The notes beneath the pieces are model-generated. The model did no database searches. It was not told the DNA's origin and saw nothing but the letters and a program-made list of their open reading frames with translations. Positions 1-10,183 of a stretch of 64,000 bases of DNA are shown here, piece after piece; position 1 is the first letter of the stretch, and each line of letters opens with the position of its first letter. The position numbers and the translations under genes are program-made. Source of the DNA: Alphaproteobacteria bacterium. Lineage in GTDB: Bacteria > Pseudomonadota > Alphaproteobacteria > Micavibrionales > Micavibrionaceae. The stretch is taken from the NCBI GenBank assembly GCA_017302165.1, contig JAFLCW010000001.1, positions 186,001 through 250,000 of the forward strand. The letters are read 5' to 3'.

Positions 1-3000
1 TGGTATCATTGACGGCGGTTGGTCCGTCATCATAGACATCGATATAGATGACGTTGCTGACGCTATCGCCATCTACATCCGTCGCAGTGATGCCAAAAGT
101 CAGGCGGTTATATTCATTTGGATCTCCTGGATTGGCATGATCCAATGGTTGCCATTGTACAAAGTTATAAGCCCCTGTCGCTTTGTTGACCTGTATCTGG
201 AAGACCCAGTTCCCATCAGAACGCTGAGCAGAATAATATGTCCAGCCGCTATCCTGGGAGAAGGCAAGGCTGATGCCCTGCCCTTGAGAGGACAGGTTCT
301 GTGTCGCAGAGACCGACCCGTTCAAGGCAATTGTTCCCCCGTCTGCGCCCAGATTATTCCATGCTGAGCCCGACACCCAGTATGCCCCGGACGTTTCATC
401 CACTGCCTGATGGCCATAGCTTAATTGAGGGCCATCATCAAACACGCGGATCGTCACATGGCTATCGGCGGCATCGCCGTCGCCATCCGTCGCCCGATAC
501 CCAAAGTGGATGTCAAACGCATCGTCCGCATTACCGGCACCGGCATGGTCCATCTTGGCATGTTGCGTGAATGTATAGGTTCCGTTCGCGTTATATTGCA
601 TTGTAAAGACGTGAGCCACGCCCGGTACATGACCAATGTAACGGTTGTTCGCCCCATCATACGAGATCGTGATCTGCTGACCATTCCAGGTCAGGTTCTG
701 TGATGCCGCACTCCACCCGTTCCCAGTCACATTCCCAAGGCCATCCCCGCTCACATTGATCGACAACGTCCCCGAGACCGTATCAAAACCGCCCGTCTCA
801 TCCACTTGGTTGAACCCGGTCGATACGATCGGTTTATCATCACCGTTCGTCGTTACCGACAATGTGGCATTCGACGTATCACCGTCGATATCCCGAACCG
901 TATAAGTGAAGCTATCAACTGTCTGTTGTGGCAGTTGACCTTCGACCTTGGGGGTAAATGTATAGGCACCCGTATTGGTAACCACCAATGTACCGCCCGC
1001 CGCCGCAATCGTGACCGAACCGCCCGTCATCGCATACGCCGTCCCGTTATGGGTGATAGATGTAATGATCCCCCCCATAAAGTGAGGCATCGGCAGACCA
1101 TTCACATCTGTATCCGCCCCCATGGTATCGTTCGAGAGCAAATGACCCGTGACAGCCGCGCCGCCTTCTTCCGTGGTCAGCGTGTCATTCACCGCCTGAG
1201 GACCATCATCAAACACCCGGATCGTGATAACCCCCGTACCCATATCACCATCCCCGTCAATCGCCTGAACTCCAAAGGTCAGATCAAGCGCATCATTATG
1301 GTCGCCTGCCACATGGTCGAGCGGCTCCAGTTGTTTGAAGCTATAGGTTCCATCGCTGTTGATCTGCATCATGAAGACCGTACGCTGATACGCCGTACCT
1401 TCCATCACGCGGCCCGTATATAGACCTGTATTCGTATCATATGTCACAGTCACATTCGCGCCCGCCGCCTTCAGGCCACCAGATACGCTGGAGCTGAAGC
1501 TTCCATTCCCTGCTACGCCCGCCAGGCCATCCCCGCTCACATTAATCGAAACCGTCCCCGAGACCGTATCAAACCCGCCCGTCTCATCCACCTGATTGAA
1601 GCCGTTTGTCACAATCGGCGTGTCATCAACATGCGTCGTCACAGAGAATGTTGCTGATGATGTGTCACCATCGCGGTCTTGCATCGTATAGCTGAACACA
1701 TCCGTGATATCATCGCTTGTGCCAATTGCGTTCGGCGTAAACCGGTACGCCCCCGTGTTGTTAATTGACAGACTACCCCCAACCGCACTGATTGTTGTCC
1801 AGCCGGATCCCAGGTTATATACCGTCCCGTTATAGGTGATGCTCTTCACAGAGGCTCCTCCATCCTGCCCCGCCGCATCGTTACCTAGTATGTTGCCTGT
1901 GATATCCGCACCACCATATTCCGCCGTCAACGTGTCATTCACCGCTTGTGGGCCGTCGTCATTCACCCGGATCGTAATCGTGCCGGTGCGTACATCTAAA
2001 TCCGCATCCGTCGCATTAATCCCAAACACCAGATCCACAGAGTCATTCGCATCCCCTGCATTCGCATGATCCAGTTGACGCACTTGCGTAAAGCTGTAGG
2101 TACCGTTCGTATTCACCGTCAGCGTGAACACAGGCAAGCCGCCCGCTGTCCCCGTATAGGTATTCCCCGACAGAGATACTGTCACTGGCTGGCCGTTCGA
2201 GGTCAGCGCATAGGTTGAGCTAAAGCTGTTCGATGCCTCCACCACCCCAGGGCCATCAATCCCGTAATTCACCGACACCGTCCCACTCACCGTGTCAAAA
2301 CCGCCTGTCTCATCCACCGCATTCGCCGCATTGATGATAATCGGTTTGGCATCCGGGGTCACCTGGATCGATAAGTCCGCTGTATCCGTATCCCCGTCCC
2401 CGTCCTTCAGGACATAGGTAAAGGTCTCCGCGCCCGAGACCGTGTCGTTCACCGGCGTATAGGTATAAGACCCGTTCGCCGAGATCACCAATGTCCCATA
2501 TGTTCCCGTGACACTCACCGTCCCCACCGCCGGCACCGTGTACACCGTATTGCCCACACGAACCTCAGAGACAACATTACTATCGTCCTGACTGAAGAGA
2601 TCATTCGAGGTCACATTCCCGCTGATCGATTGATCCGCACGTAAACTGCGCGCCTCATCATACGCCACCGGTGCATCATCATGGACATGAATGGTAATGG
2701 TTCCATCCGCTGTATCGCCATCACGGTCAGACACGCGCACGCCAAAGTTCAATTCAATCACATCATTCGGATCAGATGCATTCGCATGATCCAACGTTTC
2801 CAGTAACTGGAACCGGTATGACCCGTCCGTATTGATCTTCAGCGTAAACACATCCGTGGATCCGGCTCTGCCGGTATACGTATCCCCCACAAGCGTCACC
2901 ACAACCGGCATACCTTCATGCATCAAGGCGCCGTTCTTAGCCGTATCCCCGAACGTAAACTGGCCATTGCCCCGCACGGCATCCAGACCATCCCGGCCGC

Positions 3001-6000
3001 CATCCAGCACCATCTGACCATTCAAGATCATCGGGCCCGGAGACAACGTGGTCTCATCCAGTGTTAAATCACTGTTCGTAATCACCGGCTCGCCGTCCGG
3101 TGTCACGCGGATCGACAAGCTGGCCACATCCGTATCCCCATCCGTATCCCGAAGCGTATAGGTAAAGACTTCCGTCCCATCCGGATCTTCAGCTGTCGCC
3201 TGATAGCTATAGACCCCCTGGCTGTTGATCGTGAATGTGCCGTAGGTCGCGGTAATCACCGTATTGCCCACCGCCGGGATCACATAGATCTGACCTTCAA
3301 ACACCACGTGCGAGATCCGGCTCGGGTCATCTTGTCCCAACGTATCGTTATGCAGAAGGTTACCCGTGATCAGCTGGTCTTCTTCGGCGCCGCTCATATC
3401 ATTGACCGCGCTCACCCCATCATCCTGAACTTCAATCGTGATCTCAGCACTATCCCGATCCCCATCCCGGCTCACAATATCCACCGAGAATGACAGGAAC
3501 ATCGCATCATCGTGATCCCCTGTATCCGGGTGATCTAGCGGGGCTATCTGCGTATAGGTATAACGCCCCGTCGCCGGATCAATCACCAACGTAAAGACCG
3601 TCTGGCCGCCCGCTGTCCCCACATATCCGTTCGCCGTTGCCACCACATTCACCGGCACGCCGTTCGACAGTAATGTCAGCGGTACGCCGCCCGCATTCAC
3701 CGTAAAACTACCACCCGGGATAATCGAGGCCGAGTCCTGACCAAAGCTGGCAATCAGCGTATCGCTGTACACCAGCGCGCCATCTATCAAGCTGGTCTCA
3801 TCCACGCCGCCCGATGAATCGCCAATCGTCGGCACATCATCCTTCACCAGAATACGAATGACGGTGTTGGCCGTATCGCCATCCGAATCCGTCGCCGTCA
3901 CGCCAAAGGTCAGGCCGATAATATCATTCGGGTCATTCGGATCCGCATGATCCAGTGTCTCCAGCAATTCAAACCGGTATGACCCATCCGCATTGATCTG
4001 CAAGGTAAAGACCGGCACCCCGCCCGCTGTCCCCGTATAGGTATTCCCCACCAAGGTCACCACAACCGGCACCCCGCCCGAGGTCAGCGCATTTCCTAAA
4101 CGCGATCCATCAGACGTAAAAGATCCATTGCCCGTGACTCCTACAGACCCATCACTCCCATAGTCAACATCCAGCTGTCCGGTCACAATAATAGAGCCAT
4201 TTAAATCTGTCTCATCCAAAACATGAAGATAACGACCTGTAATCTCTGGCTGAGTATCTGTATGAGTAATAGTTAGTTCAATCCGAGCTGAGCTTGTATC
4301 ACCATCCTTGTCTGTGACCACATACTCAAACTGATCTGTAACAACACCAACAAAGCCAGACGTACTAAACGCCGTGTATGTATATTGTCCGTTTGATAAA
4401 ATCTCCATGCGACCGTTTGATGTCACAATCACGTTCGTTTGATTTTCCAAGATAGGATAATCAACATTGTTGTAACGTACTATTTTGATAAGATTTTCAA
4501 AATCTGTACTGATATCTACTAAATCATCGACTAAGTTGCCCGTAACGATTGCTCCTTCATTGATAGCGAAAGAATCGTTGCTCGCAACAGGGGCGTCATC
4601 TCGTACAAATACTGAGATAAAGCCCGTAACACTATCTCCTTCTCTGTCTTGCGCTAAAACTCCAAACTGCAACTCAATCATATCACGTGGATCAGATATA
4701 TCCGCATGATCCAAAGAACGTATTAATCTAAAGCTATACTGACCCGTCGGAGGGTCGATGGACAATGTAAAGACACGGTCATGATCCGGCGTATAGCCAA
4801 CATATACATTACCTTCTAATACGACTGTAACGCTCTCCCCGAGAGAGGATAAATTCCAGCCTTTAATTGATCCACTCGCATTAAAGTTACCAGTCGGATC
4901 AACAGATCCAGCTCCATCGCTTCCAAAGCTAATCTGGTTATTCAGAACAACATCCCCAGCATCAAGTGGGCTTTCGCCAACAATATTCGCATTTCCCTGT
5001 AATTCAGGAAAATCATTTGTGATCTCAATCTGAATTGTCTGATTATTTGTTTGTCCATTTTGATCTGTTGTCTCAACACCAATTGATATATTCACAGGGT
5101 TTTGGGTTGTTCCTTGGTCAACAGCATCATACTGCGTAAATACATATCGTCCATCAGGTAGGATCTGAATTGTAAAGATCACGACGCCACCTGATGTTGC
5201 CGTATATGTATTACCACTTAAAGTAATTGTAATCGGAACATTATTACTTGTTAGACCATCATCATTTGTGCCGCCCGTACCGCCCGTGCCGGTTGTTCCG
5301 CCTGTACCACCTGTGCCGCCCGTACCGCCCGTGCCGGTTGTGCCGCCTGTACCACCTGTGCCACCCGTACCGCCCGTGCCGGTTGTGCCGCCTGTACCAC
5401 CTGTGCCACCCGTACCGCCCGTGCCGGTTGTGCCGCCAACATTAATCTGGTTTGTTAATCCTACATTGACAATCGGCTGACCCGTTCCTGATATAAGTTG
5501 GCCATGTTCAACGATTGTTGTATCTTGTTGTGAGTCACCCATTGTTGGTGAGTCGTCATGCACGCGTATTTCAATATTTTTACTAACCGTGTCACCATCG
5601 CCATCGATTACATCAATACCAAAATAAAGATTGATAATATCGTCTGGATCATTTGGATCTCCATGATCCAAAACATCCACTAATGTAAAGTTATATCGCG
5701 CATGATCAGGATCTGTTGTAAATTCAAAAACCAATCTCCCATCTGTGGCACGGCCTGAGTATGTGTAACCACTTTGAGTTACCTCTATAGCATAGCCACG
5801 TGACATTAATGTTGTCCCAAAAACGGATCCTCCGTAAGAGAAATGTCCATTGAGATTAATATCTCCCTTGCCATCATATCCATAGTTGATCAAGCTATGG
5901 AACTGGGTAGATCCTTGGGCGATCATAATTGTTTCGTCGACAGCACCGCTATCAGTTGTAATTTCTGGCCCATCGTCTTTTACAGTAATATTGATAAAGG

Positions 6001-7354
6001 CCGCCGCCGCATCGCCGTCTGCATCTTGCGCCGTAAATCCAAATTGAATACTCAGCTGGTCATCCGGATTAGACTTATTGGCATGATCAAAGCTTTCATA
6101 TTGAGTATATGTGTACACACCGTTCACGGGATTCATTTGAAGCGTAAAGATCGTCACGCCCCCTGCCACCCCGATATAGCCCGTACCTTCCTGCGTGATC
6201 ACCACCGGCACACCGCCAGATTGCAGTGTTCCACCCATCACGGATCCCGAGATAGCGATACTTCCGTTAGAAAAGATAGATCCTGGCTGATCTACACCGT
6301 AATTTACCGCTACAACTCCAGTCCCCACCAAAGGACCACCACCCATATCTGATTCATCCAAAATATTGGATGCCACACCACCCAAAATTTCTGGGATGTC
6401 ATCCTTGGCGGCTGCGAGTAACTGGTTTTGCTCAAACTGCGGAGCCTCATACCTTAAAGCCGTCCGGCCGAGTGCCCCAATCGCCTGAGGACTGTTCAGC
6501 GGATCCGTCCCCGGTAAACTGTTAAATCCATAGCCGCTGTTAGAACGCGCCGCACTGGCCTCACCCGCCGCCGGCTCAACCTCAGCCAACATGTCGGCAA
6601 GCGCCGCTAACTCTTCTGCACTCTCTCCCGGTTGGGTCTCTTCACCCGCCGCCGGTGCCACAGCGGCTACTTCTGCCGCCTGCGCATCCAAATTCGCCGT
6701 TTCCACATCCGATGTCCGGTGTGATTTTTCTGCCGCTTCTGTTTCTTCCGGCGCAATTCCATCCACCGGCAAACCTAAGGCCAGTTGCTGAAGCGTCATC
6801 ACCAGATTTTCGTCCGTCGCTTCGCACACCATCGCGTTCATCGATAAAGACGGTGGATTTGCAAACGCCATCGCCTCGGTATAATTGCTCAAGATGATTT
6901 TGCCGCCATTGGCAAAACTCATCACAAATGTCCCATCCACCGTCTGCGCTGATTGCGGCGCCTGCAGATCAAAGCCAAACACATAGTCCTGACCCGGCTC
7001 CAACATAATCTCTCTCACCACGCCCTCAGCTGGCTGGTCAATCACCATCGCATTGTCATTCTCCGCCTTTGCCAGCTGAGTATGACCCAAACCACTCTCC
7101 AGCAATTTGGGATCAATCATCGTCCCATCCGCCAGGTACAGAAGATTTCCCGCATCGGCTAACGCTGTAAAATTCGCAATCGTCAGAGATCCCCCTTGCG
7201 CAAAGCTGATCTCCAGAGCCCCCGTTTCGCTCAAGGCCAACCCCATGATATCCCCCGGCTCAAACGACAATTTGGCCGATTCACCCGTCGGGATCGTATA
7301 GTCGATCTTCGCCCCCGCCTCAGGTTGCGCCAATATCAGGTGATTGCATGTCAT
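1..7354 (-). CDS. giant VCBS/cadherin-like repeat adhesin, 3' end outside window
   Basis: The frame stays open from an ATG at 7354 to the left edge, about 2451 residues, and no stop was met in the parts I translated. A GGGG run sits 6 bases before the ATG. Residues 1-300 are non-repetitive, with two related segments of the type SFAQGGSLTIANF and SFANGGKIILSNY and an Ala/Glu-rich linker. From about residue 320 the protein is built of modules ending in DDGP-like motifs (DDGP, DDSP, DDAP). In 1-4000 a pair of modules repeats about every 750 bp: one with a pattern like LDHADAGNANDALDLTFGV, one cadherin-like ending DGDTS-ATLSV. Residues about 640-696 are a Gly/Thr linker. There is no Sec signal peptide. 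Such proteins are usually exported by type I secretion through a C-terminal signal and act in surface attachment or biofilm. The secretion signal and any transporter genes would lie left of the window. Family call firm, function inferred. Confidence 0.9.
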   Translation of the reverse strand, partial: MTCNHLILAQPEAGAKIDYTIPTGESAKLSFEPGDIMGLALSETGALEISFAQGGSLTIANFTALADAGNLLYLADGTMIDPKLLESGLGHTQLAKAENDNAMVIDQPAEGVVREIMLEPGQDYVFGFDLQAPQSAQTVDGTFVMSFANGGKIILSNYTEAMAFANPPSLSMNAMVCEATDENLVMTLQQLALGLPVDGIAPEETEAAEKSHRTSDVETANLDAQAAEVAAVAPAAGEETQPGESAEELAALADMLAEVEPAAGEASAARSNSGYGFNSLPGTDPLNSPQAIGALGRTALRYEAPQFEQNQLLAAAKDDIPEILGGVASNILDESDMGGGPLVGTGVVAVNYGVDQPGSIFSNGSIAISGSVMGGTLQSGGVPVVITQEGTGYIGVAGGVTIFTLQMNPVNGVYTYTQYESFDHANKSNPDDQLSIQFGFTAQDADGDAAAAFINITVKDDGPEITTDSGAVDETIMIAQGSTQFHSLINYGYDGKGDINLNGHFSYGGSVFGTTLMSRGYAIEVTQSGYTYSGRATDGRLVFEFTTDPDHARYNFTLVDVLDHGDPNDPDDIINLYFGIDVIDGDGDTVSKNIEIRVHDDSPTMGDSQQDTTIVEHGQLISGTGQPIVNVGLTNQINVGGTTGTGGTGGTGGTGGTTGTGGTGGTGGTGGTTGTGGTGGTGGTGGTTGTGGTGGTNDDGLTSNNVPITITLSGNTYTATSGGVVIFTIQILPDGRYVFTQYDAVDQGTTQNPVNISIGVETTDQNGQTNNQTIQIEITNDFPELQGNANIVGESPLDAGDVVLNNQISFGSDGAGSVDPTGNFNASGSIKGWNLSSLGESVTVVLEGNVYVGYTPDHDRVFTLSIDPPTGQYSFRLIRSLDHADISDPRDMIELQFGVLAQDREGDSVTGFISVFVRDDAPVASNDSFAINEGAIVTGNLVDDLVDISTDFENLIKIVRYNNVDYPILENQTNVIVTSNGRMEILSNGQYTYTAFSTSGFVGVVTDQFEYVVTDKDGDTSSARIELTITHTDTQPEITGRYLHVLDETDLNGSIIVTGQLDVDYGSDGSVGVTGNGSFTSDGSRLGNALTSGGVPVVVTLVGNTYTGTAGGVPVFTLQINADGSYRFELLETLDHADPNDPNDIIGLTFGVTATDSDGDTANTVIRILVKDDVPTIGDSSGGVDETSLIDGALVYSDTLIASFGQDSASIIPGGSFTVNAGGVPLTLLSNGVPVNVVATANGYVGTAGGQTVFTLVIDPATGRYTYTQIAPLDHPDTGDHDDAMFLSFSVDIVSRDGDRDSAEITIEVQDDGVSAVNDMSGAEEDQLITGNLLHNDTLGQDDPSRISHVVFEGQIYVIPAVGNTVITATYGTFTINSQGVYSYQATAEDPDGTEVFTYTLRDTDGDTDVASLSIRVTPDGEPVITNSDLTLDETTLSPGPMILNGQMVLDGGRDGLDAVRGNGQFTFGDTAKNGALMHEGMPVVVTLVGDTYTGRAGSTDVFTLKINTDGSYRFQLLETLDHANASDPNDVIELNFGVRVSDRDGDTADGTITIHVHDDAPVAYDEARSLRADQSISGNVTSNDLFSQDDSNVVSEVRVGNTVYTVPAVGTVSVTGTYGTLVISANGSYTYTPVNDTVSGAETFTYVLKDGDGDTDTADLSIQVTPDAKPIIINAANAVDETGGFDTVSGTVSVNYGIDGPGVVEASNSFSSTYALTSNGQPVTVSLSGNTYTGTAGGLPVFTLTVNTNGTYSFTQVRQLDHANAGDANDSVDLVFGINATDADLDVRTGTITIRVNDDGPQAVNDTLTAEYGGADITGNILGNDAAGQDGGASVKSITYNGTVYNLGSGWTTISAVGGSLSINNTGAYRFTPNAIGTSDDITDVFSYTMQDRDGDTSSATFSVTTHVDDTPIVTNGFNQVDETGGFDTVSGTVSINVSGDGLAGVAGNGSFSSSVSGGLKAAGANVTVTYDTNTGLYTGRVMEGTAYQRTVFMMQINSDGTYSFKQLEPLDHVAGDHNDALDLTFGVQAIDGDGDMGTGVITIRVFDDGPQAVNDTLTTEEGGAAVTGHLLSNDTMGADTDVNGLPMPHFMGGIITSITHNGTAYAMTGGSVTIAAAGGTLVVTNTGAYTFTPKVEGQLPQQTVDSFTYTVRDIDGDTSNATLSVTTNGDDKPIVSTGFNQVDETGGFDTVSGTLSINVSGDGLGNVTGNGWSAASQNLTWNGQQITISYDGANNRYIGHVPGVAHVFTMQYNANGTYTFTQHAKMDHAGAGNADDAFDIHFGYRATDGDGDAADSHVTIRVFDDGPQLSYGHQAVDETSGAYWVSGSAWNNLGADGGTIALNGSVSATQNLSSQGQGISLAFSQDSGWTYYSAQRSDGNWVFQIQVNKATGAYNFVQWQPLDHANPGDPNEYNRLTFGITATDVDGDSVSNVIYIDVYDDGPTAVNDT
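5268..5435 (-). repeat. 45-bp tandem repeat, about 3.7 copies, coding a Gly/Thr linker
   Basis: Units start at 5268, 5313, 5358 and 5403 and differ at only a few third positions. On the minus strand they encode a 15-residue unit made only of Gly and Thr (GGT and TGT runs). The repeat lies between two folded modules of the adhesin. A period that is a multiple of three lets copy number change without a frameshift, so linker length probably varies between strains. Confidence 0.9.
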
Positions 7355-8363
7355 ATGATGCCCCTTTTTTCGAGTATCTCTTTGAAAAACCGTGTCCCCA
7401 ACTCTCATCCTAGGCTCAAAATCTTAAAGAAAAGGTTACCAACCCCTCTCCCGCCTGCCTGAAAATCTTAAAGAGTCACAATCCTCCTCATTTAAGGATA
7501 TGCAATTTGTCATACATTATGCAAAATTTAAGGATTCATTAACTCCTGCTCACGGTTAAATGAATCTGACCAAGAGAATGATCTATCAAAATTTCTTGTG
7601 GAGTTTTTAGGGGATAAGAATGTGTAGAGATAAAAAAGACCCAAGAGATACAATTCATTGAATATTGATAATATAATTATAAAAAATAGTGCTTTGGCGC
7701 AGTTTTTATTCAAAAATGACTCGACTTTGCCGTTTTTCGGCGTATCCTTAATCTCATCGACAGACATTTTTTCTGAAATGAAAACACCGATGAGGTGGTC
7801 TGGAACGAGAGGGTACTTTGGTCGGTATCCGGGTTTTGCAGGCAGTTATGTACTCTTAGGGGTTATAATATGTGGCGAAGCTTAAGGGATTACCCTTCAC
7901 GATGAACGTCAGATTTGCCCAAGACCCGTGGTGGTGCACGTAAAAACATGTCACAGGGTCGATCTGAACCGGCTGGTGTAAAAAAGGTAATTCTGAATTA
8001 TTTCTACCTGATACGAAGATCGCGATGGGTGGAAATGGGTCATTTGATCGGTGACCATAAATAAGGATTGTTCGCGCGGGTCGTGAACAAAACGGCAGAT
8101 GAAAATAGCACCGTACATGTTATTTGACCCTAACCGTTGATCCAGCGATGACACCGCCTGCTTTATTCATCCTTGTGATAATAAATGCAGATACGGACAT
8201 GCTCCCAACAGGGCTCCGGTGCTGTTTTTGTTTTCTCTATCTTCGGATGGAATAAAGACAAAAACATCAGGCACCGGAGTTCTTGTTTTTTGGGCTTGTG
8301 ATCTGATCCATATGCTGTATTTTCATACATAGATATAATTTATGATTTGTAGAGCAGTCGGCC
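7355..8363. other. about 1 kb intergenic region, adhesin to response regulator
   Basis: AT-rich DNA without a convincing gene. A 79-codon minus-strand frame at 7528-7767 encodes one hydrophobic segment but has no clear ribosome binding site, so it is not called. The adhesin promoter should lie just right of 7354 and the promoter of the 8364 gene left of 8364. A long inverted repeat sits at 8214-8279. Confidence 0.6.
8214..8279 (+). other. long inverted repeat, terminator-like or structured leader
   Basis: The left arm CTCCGGTGC TGTTTTTGT (8214-8231) is complementary to ACAAAAACA (8258-8266) and GCACCGGAG (8271-8279), with a 4-base bulge in the right arm and a 26-base loop. A T-rich stretch follows. 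It lies about 85 bp before the receiver gene, so it could be a terminator of a short RNA or part of the mRNA leader. Confidence 0.5.
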
Positions 8364-8882
8364 ATGTCTTTTAAATTCAATAAACTCTCCGTTCTGGTCG
8401 TCGAAGATACCGTGCCGATGCGGAAATTATTAATTTCAGTTCTGGAAAGTCTGGGTATTAAAAATATTACCTCGGCCGATGATGGGAAGAAGGCGTTTGA
8501 ATTATTTCAACGTGATAATCATGACATTATCATTTCTGACTGGCAGATGGAGGAAACGAACGGGATCGAATTGACCAAAATGATCCGCTCCAGCGTCATG
8601 TCACCGAACCGGATGGTGCCTATTATTCTGATTACGGGTTATAGCGCCTGGCAACGTGTCGCCGAAGCGAGAGACTCAGGGGTCACCGAATTTCTGGTCA
8701 AACCCTTTACGGCGAATGATATTGCCAAGCGCATTACCCACGTCATTAATAAGCCCCGGGATTTCATTGAAACAAATGATTTCTTTGGCCCCGATAGGCG
8801 CCGCCGGATTGACCCTGCCTTTAAAGGTCCCCTGAAACGTGACCAAGACGGAAAAAAAGCCAGCGATATTGCCTTTAAATAA
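8364..8882 (+). CDS. single-domain response regulator (CheY-like)
   Basis: 172 residues, with a complete receiver domain in residues 8-125. The acidic pair E14-D15, phospho-acceptor D59, T91 and K113 (in LVKPF) are all in place. The C-terminal 45 residues are an Arg/Lys-rich tail starting FFGPDRRRR and contain no DNA-binding domain. Output must therefore be by protein contact, as for CheY. The next gene starts 20 bp downstream and is probably its partner. No histidine kinase is encoded nearby. Family call certain; pathway unknown. Confidence 0.93.
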   Translation: MSFKFNKLSVLVVEDTVPMRKLLISVLESLGIKNITSADDGKKAFELFQRDNHDIIISDWQMEETNGIELTKMIRSSVMSPNRMVPIILITGYSAWQRVAEARDSGVTEFLVKPFTANDIAKRITHVINKPRDFIETNDFFGPDRRRRIDPAFKGPLKRDQDGKKASDIAFK

Positions 8883-8902
8883 TCTGCATAGATGAAAAAA
8901 TC

Positions 8903-9400
8903 ATGACAAATCAAGATAAGAAAATGAATGTCTATAAGGCCAATTTCATGCTTCAACAGAAAGTGGGGAGCGGCCCCATTGATGAACGTGTGATTGCCCA
9001 AAGCCAAAAAGCATTGGATGAGAACGATGTTGATTTCACCCCGATGGGTCTTGATTTTCTCACCAAGTTGGAAAAAGCCATATCGCAAGCCAGTGATAAC
9101 AGCGTAGATATGAAGATTCGTAAGAGTGCGCTGACAACGCCCGTCATGGAACTCAAGGCGAATGCGTCTATCTTTGGGTATCCCTTGATTGGTAATCTCG
9201 CGAATATCATGCTGAGTTTTCTTGAATCCATTACCGAAATTGATTCGGATGCTCTTCAAATTGTCGGCGCTCACCATAAAACATTACACGCCATTGTCGT
9301 CAAGAAGATGAAAGGCGATGGGGGGGCGCATGGGGAAATTTTTACCTCTGAACTCAAAGGGGCGTGTGCCCGATATTTTTCCCGCCGATCAAAATCATAA
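8903..9400 (+). CDS. conserved helical protein, possible phosphotransfer partner
   Basis: 165 residues, predicted mostly alpha-helical, without signal peptide or membrane segment. The central part (about residues 75-135) has a conserved look, with ELKANASIFGYPLIGNLA and a later HHKTL. The size and position directly behind a CheY-like gene suggest a four-helix phosphotransfer-like or receiver-binding protein, but the usual HPt histidine context is not clearly visible. Co-transcription with the receiver is likely from the 20-bp gap. hisN starts 4 bp after its stop. Function not established. Confidence 0.7.
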   Translation: MTNQDKKMNVYKANFMLQQKVGSGPIDERVIAQSQKALDENDVDFTPMGLDFLTKLEKAISQASDNSVDMKIRKSALTTPVMELKANASIFGYPLIGNLANIMLSFLESITEIDSDALQIVGAHHKTLHAIVVKKMKGDGGAHGEIFTSELKGACARYFSRRSKS

Positions 9401-9403
9401 CAT

Positions 9404-10171
9404 ATGCCAACGTTGGATCTTTCAAAAGATATCCAGTTTGCACACCATCTGGCAGACCTCGCCAGAGACGTGATTAATCCCTATTTTCGAGGTGATTTTT
9501 CATTAGCGCAAAAATCAGATCTTTCCCCTGTCACGCAGGCTGATCAAGAGACAGAAAAAAAACTAAGAGCCTTAATCGAACAGCATTTCCCAGATGATGG
9601 AATCAGGGGCGAAGAATTTGGCTTCAAGCCCAGTCGTAACGGACGAACATGGGTATTAGACCCGATTGATGGGACAAAATCTTTTGTCGTGGGCAGGCCT
9701 ACCTTTGGAACACTTATTGCCCTGTGTCATGATAGCCGGCCTGTACTGGGCATAATTGACCAGCCGATTTTAAAAGAAAGATGGGTAGGTGCGCATGGAA
9801 CACCGACTTTATTTCAAGGACAACCTGTCAAAACCACAGCTTGCCTGAATATGGCATCGGCGCGGTGTAGCAGTACATCCCCTCTCCAGATTCCTCACCT
9901 CTGGGAAAAATTATACAAAAAAACGTGCATGATGGTGTGGGGGGGAGATTGTTATTCTTATGGCCTCATGGCCAATGGGGGTATTGATATCGTGATCGAA
10001 AGCGGTATGAAGCCATATGATTTTTGTGCCCTTATACCGATTATTCAAGGTGCCGGAGGCGTAATGTGTGATTGGCACGGACAAGATTTAACCCTGGAAT
10101 CAGAAGGAGAATGTCTTGCCGTGAGTGACAAGGCACTCATACCAGAGATACTTGATTTTCTAAAATCTTAA
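9404..10171 (+). CDS. hisN: histidinol-phosphatase, inositol-monophosphatase family
   Basis: 255 residues, the usual length. The metal-binding motifs of the family are present: GEE at 69-71, DPIDGT at 86-91, and WGGDCYSYG followed by D206 in KPYDFCAL. The phrase GGDCYSYGLMA and the length fit the HisN group, which removes phosphate from L-histidinol phosphate in histidine synthesis. A related inositol or sugar phosphatase role cannot be fully excluded. No other his genes are near. It follows the preceding gene by only 4 bp and may be read from the same transcript. Confidence 0.85.
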   Translation: MPTLDLSKDIQFAHHLADLARDVINPYFRGDFSLAQKSDLSPVTQADQETEKKLRALIEQHFPDDGIRGEEFGFKPSRNGRTWVLDPIDGTKSFVVGRPTFGTLIALCHDSRPVLGIIDQPILKERWVGAHGTPTLFQGQPVKTTACLNMASARCSSTSPLQIPHLWEKLYKKTCMMVWGGDCYSYGLMANGGIDIVIESGMKPYDFCALIPIIQGAGGVMCDWHGQDLTLESEGECLAVSDKALIPEILDFLKS

Positions 10172-10183
10172 ATATTCTCAATC

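Noticed and set aside
137..7462. Many short plus-strand frames over the adhesin gene
   Set aside because: They are shadows of the long minus-strand frame; their translations are rich in Arg, His and Pro in the way antisense frames are.
7528..7767. Minus-strand 79-codon frame upstream of the adhesin
   Set aside because: One hydrophobic segment but no ribosome binding site, strong AT bias and no recognisable family; treated as non-coding.
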